Positions 23,829 to 32,129 of a DNA stretch of 41,874 nt are shown here, piece after piece; the stretch's first letter is position 1, and each line of letters begins with the position of its first letter. Source of the stretch: Aequorivita viscosa (GTDB lineage: Bacteria; Bacteroidota; Bacteroidia; Flavobacteriales; Flavobacteriaceae); NCBI RefSeq assembly GCF_900106795.1, contig NZ_FNNS01000018.1, forward strand, positions 1 through 41,874. The letters are read 5' to 3'. The notes under the pieces are model-generated. The model had not been told where the DNA came from and did not search any database. It was given only the letters and a program-made list of their open reading frames with translations. A program made the position numbers and the translations under genes.

Positions 23829-25445
23829 TCAATAACGGACCAAATTTTCTTTTTTCATCGACTTCACTTCTTTTCGAGCTTCTTTTTCGTGATAATTACC
23901 ACCTAAATGTGGACATTCCGAAAGTGCTTTTACGCTTTCAAAAGGTACTGGACATTTGTGGTACATAAAAGATTGTGAAAGAGTTTTAATAAGGTTTTTA
24001 TCGCCAACGGCAAGATCTACATCGTCCATCGTAAACTGTGATGGATGCTCGTAGCCACAAGCGTGGGTCATTTCGATTAATTCTTTTCTAAAGTTTTTAA
24101 AATAGAAATGCGCTCGCACCGATTTATCCTCAATATCCAAACCACGCTGTAACCATTTATTTTGTGTTGCAATACCCGTAGGACAACGGTTTGTGTGGCA
24201 AAGTTGCGCTTGAATACAGCCTATAGACATCATCGCTTCACGAGCTACATTAATTAAATCTGCACCCATAGAAAAAGCCATCGCAGCCGAAGCTGGGAAG
24301 CCTAGTTTACCACTGCCTATAAAAACAATGCGGTCGCACAAATCGTGCTTTTTAAAAATTTTATAGACTTCGGCAAAACCAAATAACCAGGGTAACGAAA
24401 CGTGATCTGCAAAGCTAGGGGGAGCAGCACCGGTACCTCCTTCACCGCCATCGATGGTTATAAAATCTGGACCTTTGCCGGTTTCTTTCATTATGCGTGC
24501 TAATTCTATCCATTCGTTTGTTCTACCAACAGCAGATTTAATTCCTACAGGCAACCCTGTTTCCTGCCCAATATTATCAACAAACTCAACCAAGCCTTTA
24601 ATTCCGTCAAATGCGGTGTGATTAGGAGGGGAGAGTACATCTTTGCCCATAGGTACGTGCCTTATTTCAGAAATTTCTTGTGTAATCTTTGAGCCTGGGA
24701 GCACCCCACCTTTTCCTGGTTTAGCACCTTGAGAGAGTTTAATCTCTATGGCTCGAACCTGTGGATTTTCATTTACGAGTTTAACCAATTTTTCCATAGA
24801 GAAATTACCATCGTCGTCACGAATTCCAAAATATCCTGTTCCAAAATGAAACACGACATCGGCGCCATTTTTATGATATGGAGAAAGACCTCCTTCGCCT
24901 GTATTGTGATAACAATAGGCAAGTGCGCATCCTTTATTTAATGATTCTACTGCTCTAGCCGAAAGCGATCCAAAACTCATTGCTGATACATTAATAACCG
25001 ATGTTGGGCGGTATGGTCTTCTTCGTTTGTTAAATTCTCCCATAACCTTTGCACAAGGTAAAAAATACGGGTTTTTATAGTTAGGATTGTCCTTTTGAAT
25101 TTTAAAAGGAAGCAATGAGTTATTGATAAAAATATAATTTGGTTTAAAAATATCCCGATCTGTTCCAAAACCTTTGTAGTTGTTTTCGTTCTTGGCCGAA
25201 GCGTAAATCCAACTGCGTTCTATACGATTAAAAGGTAATTCTTCGCGATTATTGGCTACAATGTACTGCCTAAGTTCAGGTCCAATGCTTTCAAGAATAT
25301 ACCTAATGTGCCCGACAATAGGGAAGTTATGACTAATTGTATGATACTTGTTAAAAAACACATCCCTAATAGCAACGATGAGCAGAAAAATAAGCATCCA
25401 AGCCCACCAAGGGATTTCCCCTAAAAATGATAGCACTTCGTCCAT
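23829..25445 (-). CDS. Membrane-anchored glutamate synthase-like FMN/Fe-S protein
   Basis: A 538-residue protein. One N-terminal transmembrane helix (about 7-27) precedes a GltB-type (alpha-beta barrel) flavin domain. FMN-binding and active-site phrases are INVSAMSFGSLS, GEGGLSPYH, GGVLPGSKI and ITIDGGEGGTGAAPP. The C-x5-C-x4-C run in IGCIQAQLCHTNRCPTG ligates a [3Fe-4S] cluster. The amidotransferase and NADPH-binding portions of true glutamate synthases are missing, so it cannot use glutamine by itself. The family is widespread and its physiological reaction is unclear; reductive glutamate formation from ammonia or another flavin oxidoreduction are options. Confidence 0.88.
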   Translation of the reverse strand: MDEVLSFLGEIPWWAWMLIFLLIVAIRDVFFNKYHTISHNFPIVGHIRYILESIGPELRQYIVANNREELPFNRIERSWIYASAKNENNYKGFGTDRDIFKPNYIFINNSLLPFKIQKDNPNYKNPYFLPCAKVMGEFNKRRRPYRPTSVINVSAMSFGSLSARAVESLNKGCALAYCYHNTGEGGLSPYHKNGADVVFHFGTGYFGIRDDDGNFSMEKLVKLVNENPQVRAIEIKLSQGAKPGKGGVLPGSKITQEISEIRHVPMGKDVLSPPNHTAFDGIKGLVEFVDNIGQETGLPVGIKSAVGRTNEWIELARIMKETGKGPDFITIDGGEGGTGAAPPSFADHVSLPWLFGFAEVYKIFKKHDLCDRIVFIGSGKLGFPASAAMAFSMGADLINVAREAMMSIGCIQAQLCHTNRCPTGIATQNKWLQRGLDIEDKSVRAHFYFKNFRKELIEMTHACGYEHPSQFTMDDVDLAVGDKNLIKTLSQSFMYHKCPVPFESVKALSECPHLGGNYHEKEARKEVKSMKKENLVRY

Positions 25446-25761
25446 AGATTGATTTTTTTAGTTTCTATAAAGGTATTTAAAAAATAGTGGAAATTGAAAA
25501 TTTTATGAGTTATAAAACATAATGGAAACGATTGTTTTCAATAAATTTTAAATACATACTGAAAAAATGTTTTGGTTGGAAAATACATTAAAATCGCAAT
25601 CTTATTTTTCAATAATTTAACAGTCTTTTAAATCTCGAAAAAACTTTTCCATAACTGATTTTAAGTATGGTGAAAGAAGATATTTGTTTATAATTTCTCG
25701 GTTATAATGGGGGTAAAAAGTTCAATAATGGCTATTTTCACAGCGTATAGAAATTGATGAT
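25446..25761. other. Divergent intergenic region, very AT-rich
   Basis: This separates the divergently transcribed glutamate-synthase-like gene and uvrD/pcrA. It must hold both promoters, but I could not match a convincing TTG-N19-TAnnTTTG pair on either strand. An imperfect inverted repeat (TTTTCCATA ... TATGGTGAAA, about 25646-25677) is visible. No gene or RNA was recognised. Confidence 0.5.
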
Positions 25762-28080
25762 TTGGAAGCGTATTTAAAACAACTTAACGAAGCTCAACTT
25801 GCTCCAGTGCTGCAAAAGGATGGAGCAATGATTGTAATAGCTGGTGCGGGATCGGGCAAAACCCGAGTGCTCACTTATAGAATTGCATACTTAATGTCTC
25901 AGGGGGTAGATCCGTTTAATATATTGGCACTTACTTTTACCAATAAGGCCGCTCGTGAAATGAAAGGGCGAATTTCAAAAATTGTAGGAGCTAGTGAAGG
26001 TAAAAATATTTGGATGGGAACTTTCCACAGTATTTTTGCGAAAATTCTTCGGTTTGAAGCCGATAAACTTGGCTATCCTTCAAACTTTACAATTTATGAT
26101 ACCCAGGATTCGCAAAGTGTAATTCGTGCGGTTATAAAAGAAATGCATCTAGACAAGGATGTATATAAATACAAGCAGGTTTACTCTCGAATTTCTTCCT
26201 ATAAAAACAGCTTGATAACTGTAAAAGCTTACTTCAACAATCCTGAATTAATGGAAGCCGATGCAATGGCGAAAATGCCGCGTTTGGGTGATATTTATAA
26301 GTCGTATGTCGAAAAATGTTTCAAAGCAGGAGCAATGGATTTTGACGATTTATTGCTAAAAACGAACGAGCTTTTAACACGATTTCCAGAAGTGTTGGCA
26401 AAGTACCAAAATCGTTTCCGATACATTTTGGTCGATGAGTACCAAGATACAAACCACAGTCAGTATTTGATTGTAAAGGCGCTCTCAGATAGATTTCAAA
26501 ATATTTGTGTGGTAGGTGATGACGCCCAGAGTATCTATGCTTTCCGAGGTGCGAACATCAATAACATTCTGAATTTTCAGAAAGATTATGACGATGTTAA
26601 AACATATCGATTGGAGCAAAATTACCGTTCTACCAAAAATATCGTAAATGCCGCTAACAGCATTATTGAAAAAAACAAAACGCGACTCGACAAAGTTGTT
26701 TGGACCGAGAATGACGATGGCAATAAAATTATTGTGAATCGTACAATGACAGATGGCGATGAAGGTAGATTTGTGGCGAGTTCTATTTTTGAGAATAAAA
26801 TGAACCATCAAATGAAGGATGGCGATTTTGCAATTCTGTATAGAACCAATGCTCAAAGTCGCGCGATGGAAGATGCACTTCGGAAGCGGGATATTCCATA
26901 TCGAATTTATGGCGGACTTAGTTTTTATCAGCGAAAAGAAATTAAAGATGTGCTGTCTTATTTACGGTTAATATTGAATCCAAAAGACGAAGAAGCATTA
27001 AAAAGGGTTATTAATTATCCTGCAAGAGGAATAGGCGACACTACAATGGAACGTTTAATTGTAGCTGCAAACCATTACAACCGGTCTATTTTTGAAGTGA
27101 TGAAAAACATAGATCGGATAGATTTAAAAATCAATTCCGGAACAAAAAACAAGTTACGCGATTTTGTAACGATGATTGAAAGTTTTCAGGTTTTAAATAA
27201 AAGTTATGATGTTTTTCAAATAACCGAACACGTTACTAAAAAAACTGGACTGTTTCAAGAACTGAAGAAAGACGGTACTCCCGAAGGAATTGCTCGTATT
27301 GAAAATATAGAGGAATTACTAAACGGAATGCGAGATTTTGTAGAAGAACAAAAAGAAATTGTAGATGCTACTGGCTCGCTTGCAGAATTTATGGAAGATG
27401 TGGCGCTGGCTACAGATGCCGATAACGATAAAGGCGATAGCGACCGAGTTGCCTTAATGACCGTTCACTTAGCTAAGGGACTCGAATTCCCGTATGTGTA
27501 TATCGTAGGGATGGAGGAAGATTTATTTCCGAGTGGTATGAGTATGAATACCCGAAGTGAATTGGAAGAGGAGCGAAGGTTGTTTTACGTGGCTATCACC
27601 CGAGCAGAAAAACAGGCATATTTAACTTACACTCAGTCTCGTTATCGATGGGGAAAATTAATTGACGCAGAACCAAGCCGATTTATTCAAGAAATCGACG
27701 ATAGTTATTTAGAATATCTGACTCCAATTACAGAAAACAGATACAAGCCTTTGCTTGATGTAGACATTTTTGATGATGTAGACCACAGTAAACTTCGTCT
27801 AAAAAAACCAGTTGCCGGCAGTCCGCCAAAAGGACCAACAGAAGCGCAGTTGCGGAAATTGAGAAAACTTAGACCTGCAACTAGCAATACGGATAAAAAT
27901 TTTAGTGCTTCCGATGCTAACCTTGCAATGGGTACTATGGTGGAACACGTTAGATTTGGAAAAGGTAAAATAGTTAAAATTGAAGGTGCTGGCGCAGATA
28001 CCAAAGTAGAAATAGATTTTGAAAATGGTGGATTAAAAAAATTATTGCTTCGTTTTGCCAAACTTAAAGTCCTTGAATAG
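25762..28080 (+). CDS. UvrD/PcrA-type superfamily 1 DNA helicase
   Basis: A 772-residue 3'-5' helicase for nucleotide-excision and replication repair. Walker A is AGAGSGKTR (27-35), TFTNKAAREM is motif Ia, and DEYQDTN (225-231) is motif II. GDDAQSIYAFRGA is motif III, EQNYRST is motif IV, and motifs V and VI are LMTVHLAKGLEFPYV and ERRLFYVAITRAE. The C-terminal Tudor-like tail typical of PcrA is present (GTMVEHVRFGKGKIVKIEG). No ATG lies between the in-frame TAA at 25726 and motif I; alignment to the family's usual N-terminus puts the start at the TTG at 25762 (M-E-A-Y-L-K-Q-L-N). Confidence 0.95.
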   Translation: MEAYLKQLNEAQLAPVLQKDGAMIVIAGAGSGKTRVLTYRIAYLMSQGVDPFNILALTFTNKAAREMKGRISKIVGASEGKNIWMGTFHSIFAKILRFEADKLGYPSNFTIYDTQDSQSVIRAVIKEMHLDKDVYKYKQVYSRISSYKNSLITVKAYFNNPELMEADAMAKMPRLGDIYKSYVEKCFKAGAMDFDDLLLKTNELLTRFPEVLAKYQNRFRYILVDEYQDTNHSQYLIVKALSDRFQNICVVGDDAQSIYAFRGANINNILNFQKDYDDVKTYRLEQNYRSTKNIVNAANSIIEKNKTRLDKVVWTENDDGNKIIVNRTMTDGDEGRFVASSIFENKMNHQMKDGDFAILYRTNAQSRAMEDALRKRDIPYRIYGGLSFYQRKEIKDVLSYLRLILNPKDEEALKRVINYPARGIGDTTMERLIVAANHYNRSIFEVMKNIDRIDLKINSGTKNKLRDFVTMIESFQVLNKSYDVFQITEHVTKKTGLFQELKKDGTPEGIARIENIEELLNGMRDFVEEQKEIVDATGSLAEFMEDVALATDADNDKGDSDRVALMTVHLAKGLEFPYVYIVGMEEDLFPSGMSMNTRSELEEERRLFYVAITRAEKQAYLTYTQSRYRWGKLIDAEPSRFIQEIDDSYLEYLTPITENRYKPLLDVDIFDDVDHSKLRLKKPVAGSPPKGPTEAQLRKLRKLRPATSNTDKNFSASDANLAMGTMVEHVRFGKGKIVKIEGAGADTKVEIDFENGGLKKLLLRFAKLKVLE

Positions 28081-28216
28081 ATTTGTTTAAAGAAATATTA
28101 CAGGTGCTTAATGAAAACTATGACGTTCCTTACATAATCTAAATCAACTTAATAACTAAAAGTTCAATAATCAATTAACACCCTGTTGAAGTTTTTAATT
28201 TAATGCTTAAATAGTG

Positions 28217-28248
28217 GTTGTTAATTATTGCAAATAGGTTTATATTTA
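28217..28248 (+). promoter_or_regulatory. Candidate Bacteroidota-type promoter of the YciO-like gene
   Basis: GTTG (28217-28220), a 20-nt spacer and TATATTTA (28241-28248) fit the Bacteroidota sigma-A pattern. Transcription would begin about 28255, leaving a leader of about 10 nt before the ATG at 28265. Confidence 0.45.
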
Positions 28249-28264
28249 AGAAAAAAAATAAATT

Positions 28265-28882
28265 ATGGCAGAGTTTATAAAAATTTATGAAGAAAACCCT
28301 AATCCGAAAGAAATAAAGCGCGTAGTTAAAATTCTTAGGGATGGCGGAGTTATTATTTTTCCGAGTGATACTGTTTATGCTTTAGGTTGCGACATAACAA
28401 ATCATCGTGCAATGGAACGCGTGGCTCAGTTGCGTGGAATTAAGCTTGAAAAAGCAAACTTTTCTTTTATTTGTGAAGATTTAAGTAATTTAAGCGATTA
28501 TGTAAAGCAAATTGATTCGCCTACTTTTAAACTTTTAAAACGTAATTTGCCCGGGCCATACACTTTTATATTGCCAGGAAACAATAACCTTCCAACGGTA
28601 TTTAAAAAGAAAAAAGAAGTTGGTATTCGTGTACCCGATAACGCTATTGCTCGTGCTATAGTTCACGAACTTGGAAACCCTATTATATCAACTTCAATTA
28701 GAGACGAGGACGAATTGATTGAATATACCACAGATCCTGAACTTATTCTCGAAAAATGGGGGAATCTGGTCGATCTTGTAATTGATGGTGGTTATGGTGG
28801 AAACATTGCTTCTACAGTAATCGATCTTACTGGGGATGAGCCCGTTGTAATTAGAGAAGGAAAAGGGAGTTTAGACCTTTAA
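28265..28882 (+). CDS. YciO-type Sua5/YrdC-family protein (threonylcarbamoyl-AMP synthase fold)
   Basis: A 205-residue YrdC-fold protein. The nucleotide-binding Lys/Arg-rich region, FPSDTVYALGCDI (about 32-44), and PGPYTFILPG are family motifs. Length and colinear sequence resemble E. coli YciO (ALGC...AMER, N-PGPYTF-L, GIRVP, VIDLT...VVIREG) more than TsaC/YrdC. Family members make threonylcarbamoyl-AMP for tRNA t6A; YciO's own physiological role is less certain. It has its own promoter and is convergent with the next gene. Confidence 0.88.
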   Translation: MAEFIKIYEENPNPKEIKRVVKILRDGGVIIFPSDTVYALGCDITNHRAMERVAQLRGIKLEKANFSFICEDLSNLSDYVKQIDSPTFKLLKRNLPGPYTFILPGNNNLPTVFKKKKEVGIRVPDNAIARAIVHELGNPIISTSIRDEDELIEYTTDPELILEKWGNLVDLVIDGGYGGNIASTVIDLTGDEPVVIREGKGSLDL

Positions 28883-28887
28883 TTTTG

Positions 28888-28930
28888 AGGAAATTAAAAC
28901 ACTTACTTTTGGAGTAGGTGTTTTAATCCT
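28888..28930. terminator. Bidirectional hairpin terminator
   Basis: The arms 28888-28907 (AGGAAATTAAAACACTTACT) and 28913-28930 (AGTAGGTGTTTTAATCCT) pair with few mismatches around a 5-nt loop. It follows the YciO-like stop by 5 nt and overlaps the stop codon of the gene coming from the other strand, so it probably serves both convergent genes. Confidence 0.7.
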
Positions 28931-29241
28931 CTGTAAATGTTTTTTTCTAAAATATCCATTTCCCCATCGGTTAAAAACAGCTTTTTTATACTTTGAAAAG
29001 CTTCGTCTATTTCTTCCTTTGAATAATCAAACCGCTTAATGGTGGCGTCTATTTTCTGAATACGCTGATAGTCATTATCGGCTTCAAACTCCTTATGAAT
29101 TCTTTTGTATTCTTCAGGGCTAACCTTCGATTTAATAAATTTCTTTTCTTCTGGAGATACAACAAAATCTGCGTTGGCACAGTACAAAAGCATATAAGCC
29201 TTTAATTCTTCGTGCGTCCAATTAGTGGTAAATTCATCCAT
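28903..29241 (-). CDS. Small hypothetical protein, possibly TerB-like
   Basis: A 112-residue, charged, all-helical cytoplasmic protein (MDEFTTNWTHEELKAYMLLY ... HLLQK). The pattern of ADFVVSPEEKKFI followed by DGEMDILEKNI recalls the TerB-like helical bundle, but the similarity is weak and I do not assign it. There is no catalytic motif, and no neighbour suggests a role. Its stop codon is inside the shared terminator hairpin. Confidence 0.6.
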   Translation of the reverse strand: MDEFTTNWTHEELKAYMLLYCANADFVVSPEEKKFIKSKVSPEEYKRIHKEFEADNDYQRIQKIDATIKRFDYSKEEIDEAFQSIKKLFLTDGEMDILEKNIYRGLKHLLQK

Positions 29242-29314
29242 ATTATTTATGTTTAAATTGGCTTTAATAAGCTAAAGACTAAGATACGAAAAGCATTGTG
29301 AATATGTCGCTATT

Positions 29315-29349
29315 TAAAAAACAAAAACCCAGCCGTTAAAGACTGGGTT
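29315..29349 (-). terminator. Rho-independent terminator after the OmpA-type lipoprotein gene
   Basis: Read on the minus strand, AACCCAGTC, a short loop and GGCTGGGTT (plus coordinates 29341-29349 and 29326-29334) are followed by a T-rich run down to about 29315. It lies 28 nt past the stop codon. Confidence 0.7.
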
Positions 29350-29376
29350 GTGCAATTTTATTTTTCTTGAAAATTA

Positions 29377-30237
29377 TTATCCTTGCTTTTCAAGGGTTTT
29401 CATTTCCTTTTCAATCATATCGTAGAACTGATCGATTTTTGGAAGTACTAAAATTCGGGTTCTTCTGTTTGTAGCCCTGTTTTCCGCAGTCGTATTTGGT
29501 ACTAATGGGTCATATTCTCCACGACCAGCAGCAACTAATCTTTCTGGGCTAACACCTAAATCTTTCAATGCTCTTACAATAGAAGTAGCCCTTTTTACAC
29601 TTAAATCCCAGTTGTCTATCAGGCCATTTCTTTCTCTGTATGGTACGTTGTCGGTGTGACCTTCTACCATTGCTTCAAAATTTGGTTTTCCGTTAATTAC
29701 TTTGGCAACTTTTCCTAAGATTTCGTTAGCTCTACCAGAAATTTCATAGCTTCCAGTTTTGAAAAGAACTTTATCCGAAAGTGAAATGTAAACAACTCCC
29801 TTTTCAACATTTACTTCAATGTCTGGATCGTTAATACCAACTTCCTTTTTAAGGCTAGTAACCAAAGCAAGGGTAACACTATCTTTTTTGTTCAAGGCAT
29901 CCTGCAAACGGGTAATTTTTAAATCTTTTTCTTTTAGACTTTCTAATGACTTCTCAAGGTTTGTTGCTCCTTTAGAAGTTAGCATTGTCAATTCTTTAGA
30001 GCTTTGAATAAGATCTTGATTGGTCTGTCTCATATCGGCTAGACGCTCTTCAAGTTGTTTTGCTCTAACAGAAGCTGCTGTTTTTTCAGTAAGGCACTCA
30101 TTTAATTTTACTGTGCAAGAATTAAGTAGGTCTTGGGTGTTTTTTTGTTTAGCCGCAAGCTCGTTGTACTTCTTACTTGATACACAAGAAGTAAATGCAA
30201 AGCTCGAGCATAATGCTAAAATCAATAGTTTCTTCAT
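29377..30237 (-). CDS. OmpA-family outer-membrane lipoprotein
   Basis: A 286-residue protein. The lipoprotein signal peptide ends in FTSC (lipidated Cys at about 17). A coiled coil follows (about 20-125, heptad-rich, SLESLKEKDLKI). The C-terminal OmpA peptidoglycan-binding domain (about 150-270) holds MVEGHTDNVPY, LSVKRATSIVRAL and GRGEYDPLVPN.....NRRTRI. It would tether the outer membrane to peptidoglycan. A perfect -7 match (TAAATTTG, minus strand, 30285-30292) lies about 48 nt upstream of the ATG. Confidence 0.93.
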   Translation of the reverse strand: MKKLLILALCSSFAFTSCVSSKKYNELAAKQKNTQDLLNSCTVKLNECLTEKTAASVRAKQLEERLADMRQTNQDLIQSSKELTMLTSKGATNLEKSLESLKEKDLKITRLQDALNKKDSVTLALVTSLKKEVGINDPDIEVNVEKGVVYISLSDKVLFKTGSYEISGRANEILGKVAKVINGKPNFEAMVEGHTDNVPYRERNGLIDNWDLSVKRATSIVRALKDLGVSPERLVAAGRGEYDPLVPNTTAENRATNRRTRILVLPKIDQFYDMIEKEMKTLEKQG

Positions 30238-30344
30238 AGTTTGTTAAGAATTATGTTAGTTTGTTATTTCCGTTTTTGGAGCCCCAAATTTATCAAACTT
30301 CCCTATAGTTAAGGCACGATTAACAATACTTTAGGCAAAACAAC

Positions 30345-31337
30345 TTAGAGTTGATTAAAATACTTGATTTTTCGGATGTAAAATTGAAAAACAATAGATG
30401 TAACTCGGAAGTAATTCTTATTTAAATCAATTTTTATTCTTTTTTTTCTAAATTTTGGCAATAATCCATAAAAGCTATAATGTGCTTTTAATACTGCTGT
30501 AAAATGTTTTGGTTTTCCTTTCAATAGAAACTGAAAAGCTGCTGCTCCATCGAGTATCATTCGCACGAAAATAATTCCAAATACTCGCGTGCCTGACACA
30601 TTTTTAACGAGGTTTAAGAGCGAATTCCTAAAGTTGAAAAAGGTTTTCCGAGGATTTCCTGAGTGTAAGGTTGCTCCTCCTAAATGGAATACTTTTGACT
30701 CGCCTACAAATAATACTTTTCCTCCCGAATTTTTAAGTCGCCAACAGAGATCAATTTCTTCTTGATGGGTAAAATAATCTTCATCAAATCCATTGGCATC
30801 ACGGAACGATTTCGCTCTTACAAAAAGACAAGCTCCCGAAGCCCAAAATATTTCTGTAGTGTCGTTATACTGTCCAGTGTCCTTTTCTAAAACATCAAAA
30901 ATTCTTCCGCGGCAAAACGGATATCCATAACGATCAATAAAACCTCCTGCAGCACCCGCGTATTCAAAATACTCCTTCTTTTTAAGGTCTAATAATTTTG
31001 GTTGTGCCGCTACGACAGTTGCGTCTTTGATAAATTCAGAAATAATAGGGGCTAACCAGTTTTCAGTAACTTCAACATCGCTGTTTAAAAGAACAAAGAT
31101 TTCTTCGGAAAGGTTTTTAAGCGAATCATTATATCCTTGCGCATAACCACCATTCTCGGAATTTTGAATAATTTTTACAGATGGAAACTCACTCGAAACA
31201 AAAGCTACTGAATCATCTGTAGAAGCATTGTCTGCTAAGTAAATATTTGCTCCTTCCGAAAAAGTTATTACCGAAGGGAGAAATCGCTCCAACAATGCTT
31301 TTCCGTTCCAATTTAAGATGACTACTGCTACTTTCAC
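30345..31337 (-). CDS. Family 2 glycosyltransferase
   Basis: A 330-residue inverting sugar transferase of GT-A fold. VVILNWNGKALLERFLPS is the nucleotide-binding start, LADNASTDDS and QNSENGGYAQGYN follow, and the DxD-like motif is in LLNSDVEV. A hydrophobic stretch near residues 245-275 may associate with the membrane. The acceptor is unknown; rhamnosyl-like transfer in polysaccharide or glycolipid assembly is typical for such proteins. The longer frame starts with TTG at 31376; I take the GTG at 31337 (M-K-V-A-V-V), since homologues begin there. Confidence 0.88.
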   Translation of the reverse strand: MKVAVVILNWNGKALLERFLPSVITFSEGANIYLADNASTDDSVAFVSSEFPSVKIIQNSENGGYAQGYNDSLKNLSEEIFVLLNSDVEVTENWLAPIISEFIKDATVVAAQPKLLDLKKKEYFEYAGAAGGFIDRYGYPFCRGRIFDVLEKDTGQYNDTTEIFWASGACLFVRAKSFRDANGFDEDYFTHQEEIDLCWRLKNSGGKVLFVGESKVFHLGGATLHSGNPRKTFFNFRNSLLNLVKNVSGTRVFGIIFVRMILDGAAAFQFLLKGKPKHFTAVLKAHYSFYGLLPKFRKKRIKIDLNKNYFRVTSIVFQFYIRKIKYFNQL

Positions 31338-31428
31338 GGCACCAAATTTAGATAAAATGTCATTGCTTCGGTACAAATTTTAATATTGCTTTGCTTATTG
31401 AAATGTACTCAGCAACCTTTGTTATACG

Positions 31429-31875
31429 TTATTTATTTGGATTCGGCACATTTTTTAAAAACACATATCGCCTGTTTTCAAAATCCATTTGACAAAAATA
31501 GTGTTCTAGCCCGTTTGTAACCATCAAGTATTGTGCATCCAAAGCTAGATTATATCGTGCAATTTGGTCAAATGTATGCTGAGTTATCGGAACTGAAGGA
31601 GCCTTGCATTCTACTATCATAAAAACACTGCCATCTTTATTGTACACCACAACGTCGTACCGTTTGGTTGTGTTGTTAAGCTTTAGCTGCTTTTCTACAT
31701 TTATAAGGCCTTTAGGGTAGGTATGCTCTTTTAATAAAAACTGCACCACGTGTAATCGAACCCATTCTTCGGGAGTAAGAACGACAAACTTTTTTCGAAT
31801 TTCATCAAAAACCATCGTTCTATTTTCGCTATTTTTGAAGCGAAAGGAATATTCGGGAAAGTTTAGTTTTTGCAT
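31429..31875 (-). CDS. Orphan HsdR N-terminal-like (PD-(D/E)xK fold) protein
   Basis: A 148-residue protein resembling the N-terminal nuclease domain of type I restriction subunits. The candidate active-site residues are Asp in RYDVVVY and Glu/Lys in MIVECKAPS, the D...ExK spacing of PD-(D/E)xK nucleases. QHTFDQIARYNLALDA is also typical. No HsdM, HsdS or helicase gene is near, so it is not a restriction system. Similar stand-alone proteins are conserved in Bacteroidota and their role is unknown. It is divergent from holA, sharing a 254-nt spacer with repeats. Confidence 0.82.
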   Translation of the reverse strand: MQKLNFPEYSFRFKNSENRTMVFDEIRKKFVVLTPEEWVRLHVVQFLLKEHTYPKGLINVEKQLKLNNTTKRYDVVVYNKDGSVFMIVECKAPSVPITQHTFDQIARYNLALDAQYLMVTNGLEHYFCQMDFENRRYVFLKNVPNPNK

Positions 31876-32057
31876 CTGGTAAAAGTACTAAATTCCGAAG
31901 CTTATAGAAATTGCAAAAGGTCGATTTCATAAAGAACAAAAAATATAGCGTAGAGAATGAAGCACAAAAAATTAAGACAATAGAATATATGAAAATCTAA
32001 TTTCTTGTGCATTTAAACGCTTCAACTTTTAAACATAAAAACATCTTTCAGAGTCAA

Positions 32058-32121
32058 GCTTATAAACACTCAAATTTATAAACATTTACACTTATAAACA
32101 CTTAAACGTATAAACATTTAA
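32058..32121. repeat. Four-unit 16-bp tandem repeat upstream of holA
   Basis: Four 16-bp units start at 32058, 32074, 32090 and 32106, each around the core TTATAAACA[C/T]TTA. They end 8 nt before the holA ATG. Less regular relatives extend a little to the left. The array sits where the holA leader must be. Confidence 0.85.
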
Positions 32122-32129
32122 ACTCTTTT

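Noticed and set aside
31429-31875. A type I restriction-modification system
   Set aside because: Only the HsdR N-terminal-like domain is present; no helicase, methylase or specificity gene is nearby.
32058-32121. An origin-type iteron array
   Set aside because: Only four 16-bp units lie upstream of holA, with no dnaA, rep gene or DnaA boxes seen nearby.
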